The notes beneath the pieces were generated by a model. The model was given only the letters and a program-made list of their open reading frames with translations, had not been told where the DNA came from and searched no databases. From Akkermansiaceae bacterium (lineage in GTDB: Bacteria > Verrucomicrobiota > Verrucomicrobiia > Verrucomicrobiales > Akkermansiaceae), in contig JALZUH010000143.1 in assembly GCA_023301645.1 (NCBI GenBank), forward strand, positions 1-5,484: DNA of 5,484 nucleotides, written 5' to 3'. Below, one piece after another: positions 5,223 through 5,484 of this stretch (the stretch's first letter is position 1; the number at the start of each line of letters is the position of its first letter). The position numbers were made by a program, and so were the translations under genes.

Positions 5223-5484
5223 TTACTCAGTCTTGCTCTGGAGCGTCTTCCGGCTCTTCCAGAGTGTGATGTCTTCAACATCATTTTTCAGAGGCTCACC
5301 ATCGGTGCTACGGCCACGAGTAATATCAGACTCTAACTGGGCTAGGAGACTTGCTACTACTTCTGGATTTGTTTCGTAGAGATTGTTTTTCTCTCCGGGG
5401 TCTTTTTCCATATTGTAGAGCTGGCCTTCAGCGGGATTGCTAGCAGATTGCGCCTCTGAAGGTGCAGACCATCCTCCGGAACCT
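5223..5484 (-). CDS. Sulfatase (formylglycine-dependent, arylsulfatase-like), C-terminal end
   Basis: The frame is open from the right edge down to the TAA at 5225-5223, giving the last 86 residues of a larger protein (whole-family size is typically about 450-600 aa). It starts GSGGWSAPSE, then has AEGQLYNMEKDPGEKNNLYE, which is the characteristic sulfatase C-terminal strand and turn 'qLYNle-DPgE-~NL'. After it come NPEVVASLLAQLES, the GRSTDGEP segment and a KNDVEDITLW ending, as in many sulfatases of marine Verrucomicrobia and Planctomycetes. The catalytic Cys/Ser-x-Pro-x-Arg motif and signal peptide lie outside the window, so class and substrate cannot be named. Such enzymes normally remove sulfate esters from polysaccharides in the periplasm or outside the cell. 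It converges on the 70-aa gene with a shared terminator. Confidence 0.9.
   Translation of the reverse strand, partial: GSGGWSAPSEAQSASNPAEGQLYNMEKDPGEKNNLYETNPEVVASLLAQLESDITRGRSTDGEPLKNDVEDITLWKSRKTLQSKTE

Noticed and set aside
1..5484. CRISPR array, insertion sequence ends or transposase
   Set aside because: No regularly spaced repeats, no terminal inverted repeat pair and no transposase motif seen on either strand.

Overview
The window looks like a piece of a Gram-negative bacterial chromosome, most likely a marine or sediment member of the Verrucomicrobia/PVC group. The evidence is an LptF/LptG-type lipopolysaccharide-export permease (hence an outer membrane), the C-terminal end of a formylglycine-type sulfatase (a family strongly expanded in that group), and translation starts that mostly lack Shine-Dalgarno sequences. 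The lineage is inferred from gene content; no rRNA or marker gene is present.

Left third (1-1375), minus strand, visibly more A+T-rich: four small genes or gene remnants read leftward. In transcription order they are a three-helix membrane protein (1375-1046), a probably frameshifted small gene (1002-695), a small lipoprotein with a VNAKNAFGGYVGF motif (679-326), and the N-terminal 83 residues of a GIY-YIG/T5orf172 (Mug113-like) nuclease-fold protein that runs off the left edge (251-1). None of them has an obvious joint pathway. The block reads like an accessory segment.

Middle (1376-4720), plus strand: a 375-base region between divergent genes, holding a possible short gene remnant and an 8-base direct repeat, is followed by a two-gene operon. 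The first gene is a complete LptF/LptG-family permease (367 aa). Nine bases downstream lies a complete SulP-family anion transporter with a C-terminal STAS domain (618 aa).

Right (4721-5484): a 70-aa, probably all-helical acidic protein has its own promoter-proximal perfect inverted repeat. It is followed by a strong, nearly perfect bidirectional terminator. The C-terminal 86 residues of a sulfatase converge on that terminator from the minus strand.

Possible links are few. LptF/G serves the cell envelope, and SulP could in principle take up sulfate released by the neighbouring sulfatase, but co-location is the only evidence. I do not see a demonstrable new defence or mobile system. The most unusual recurring signal is dyad symmetry placed directly on or beside start codons (675-690, 1001-1026, 4808-4832, and a short one at 1744-1751).
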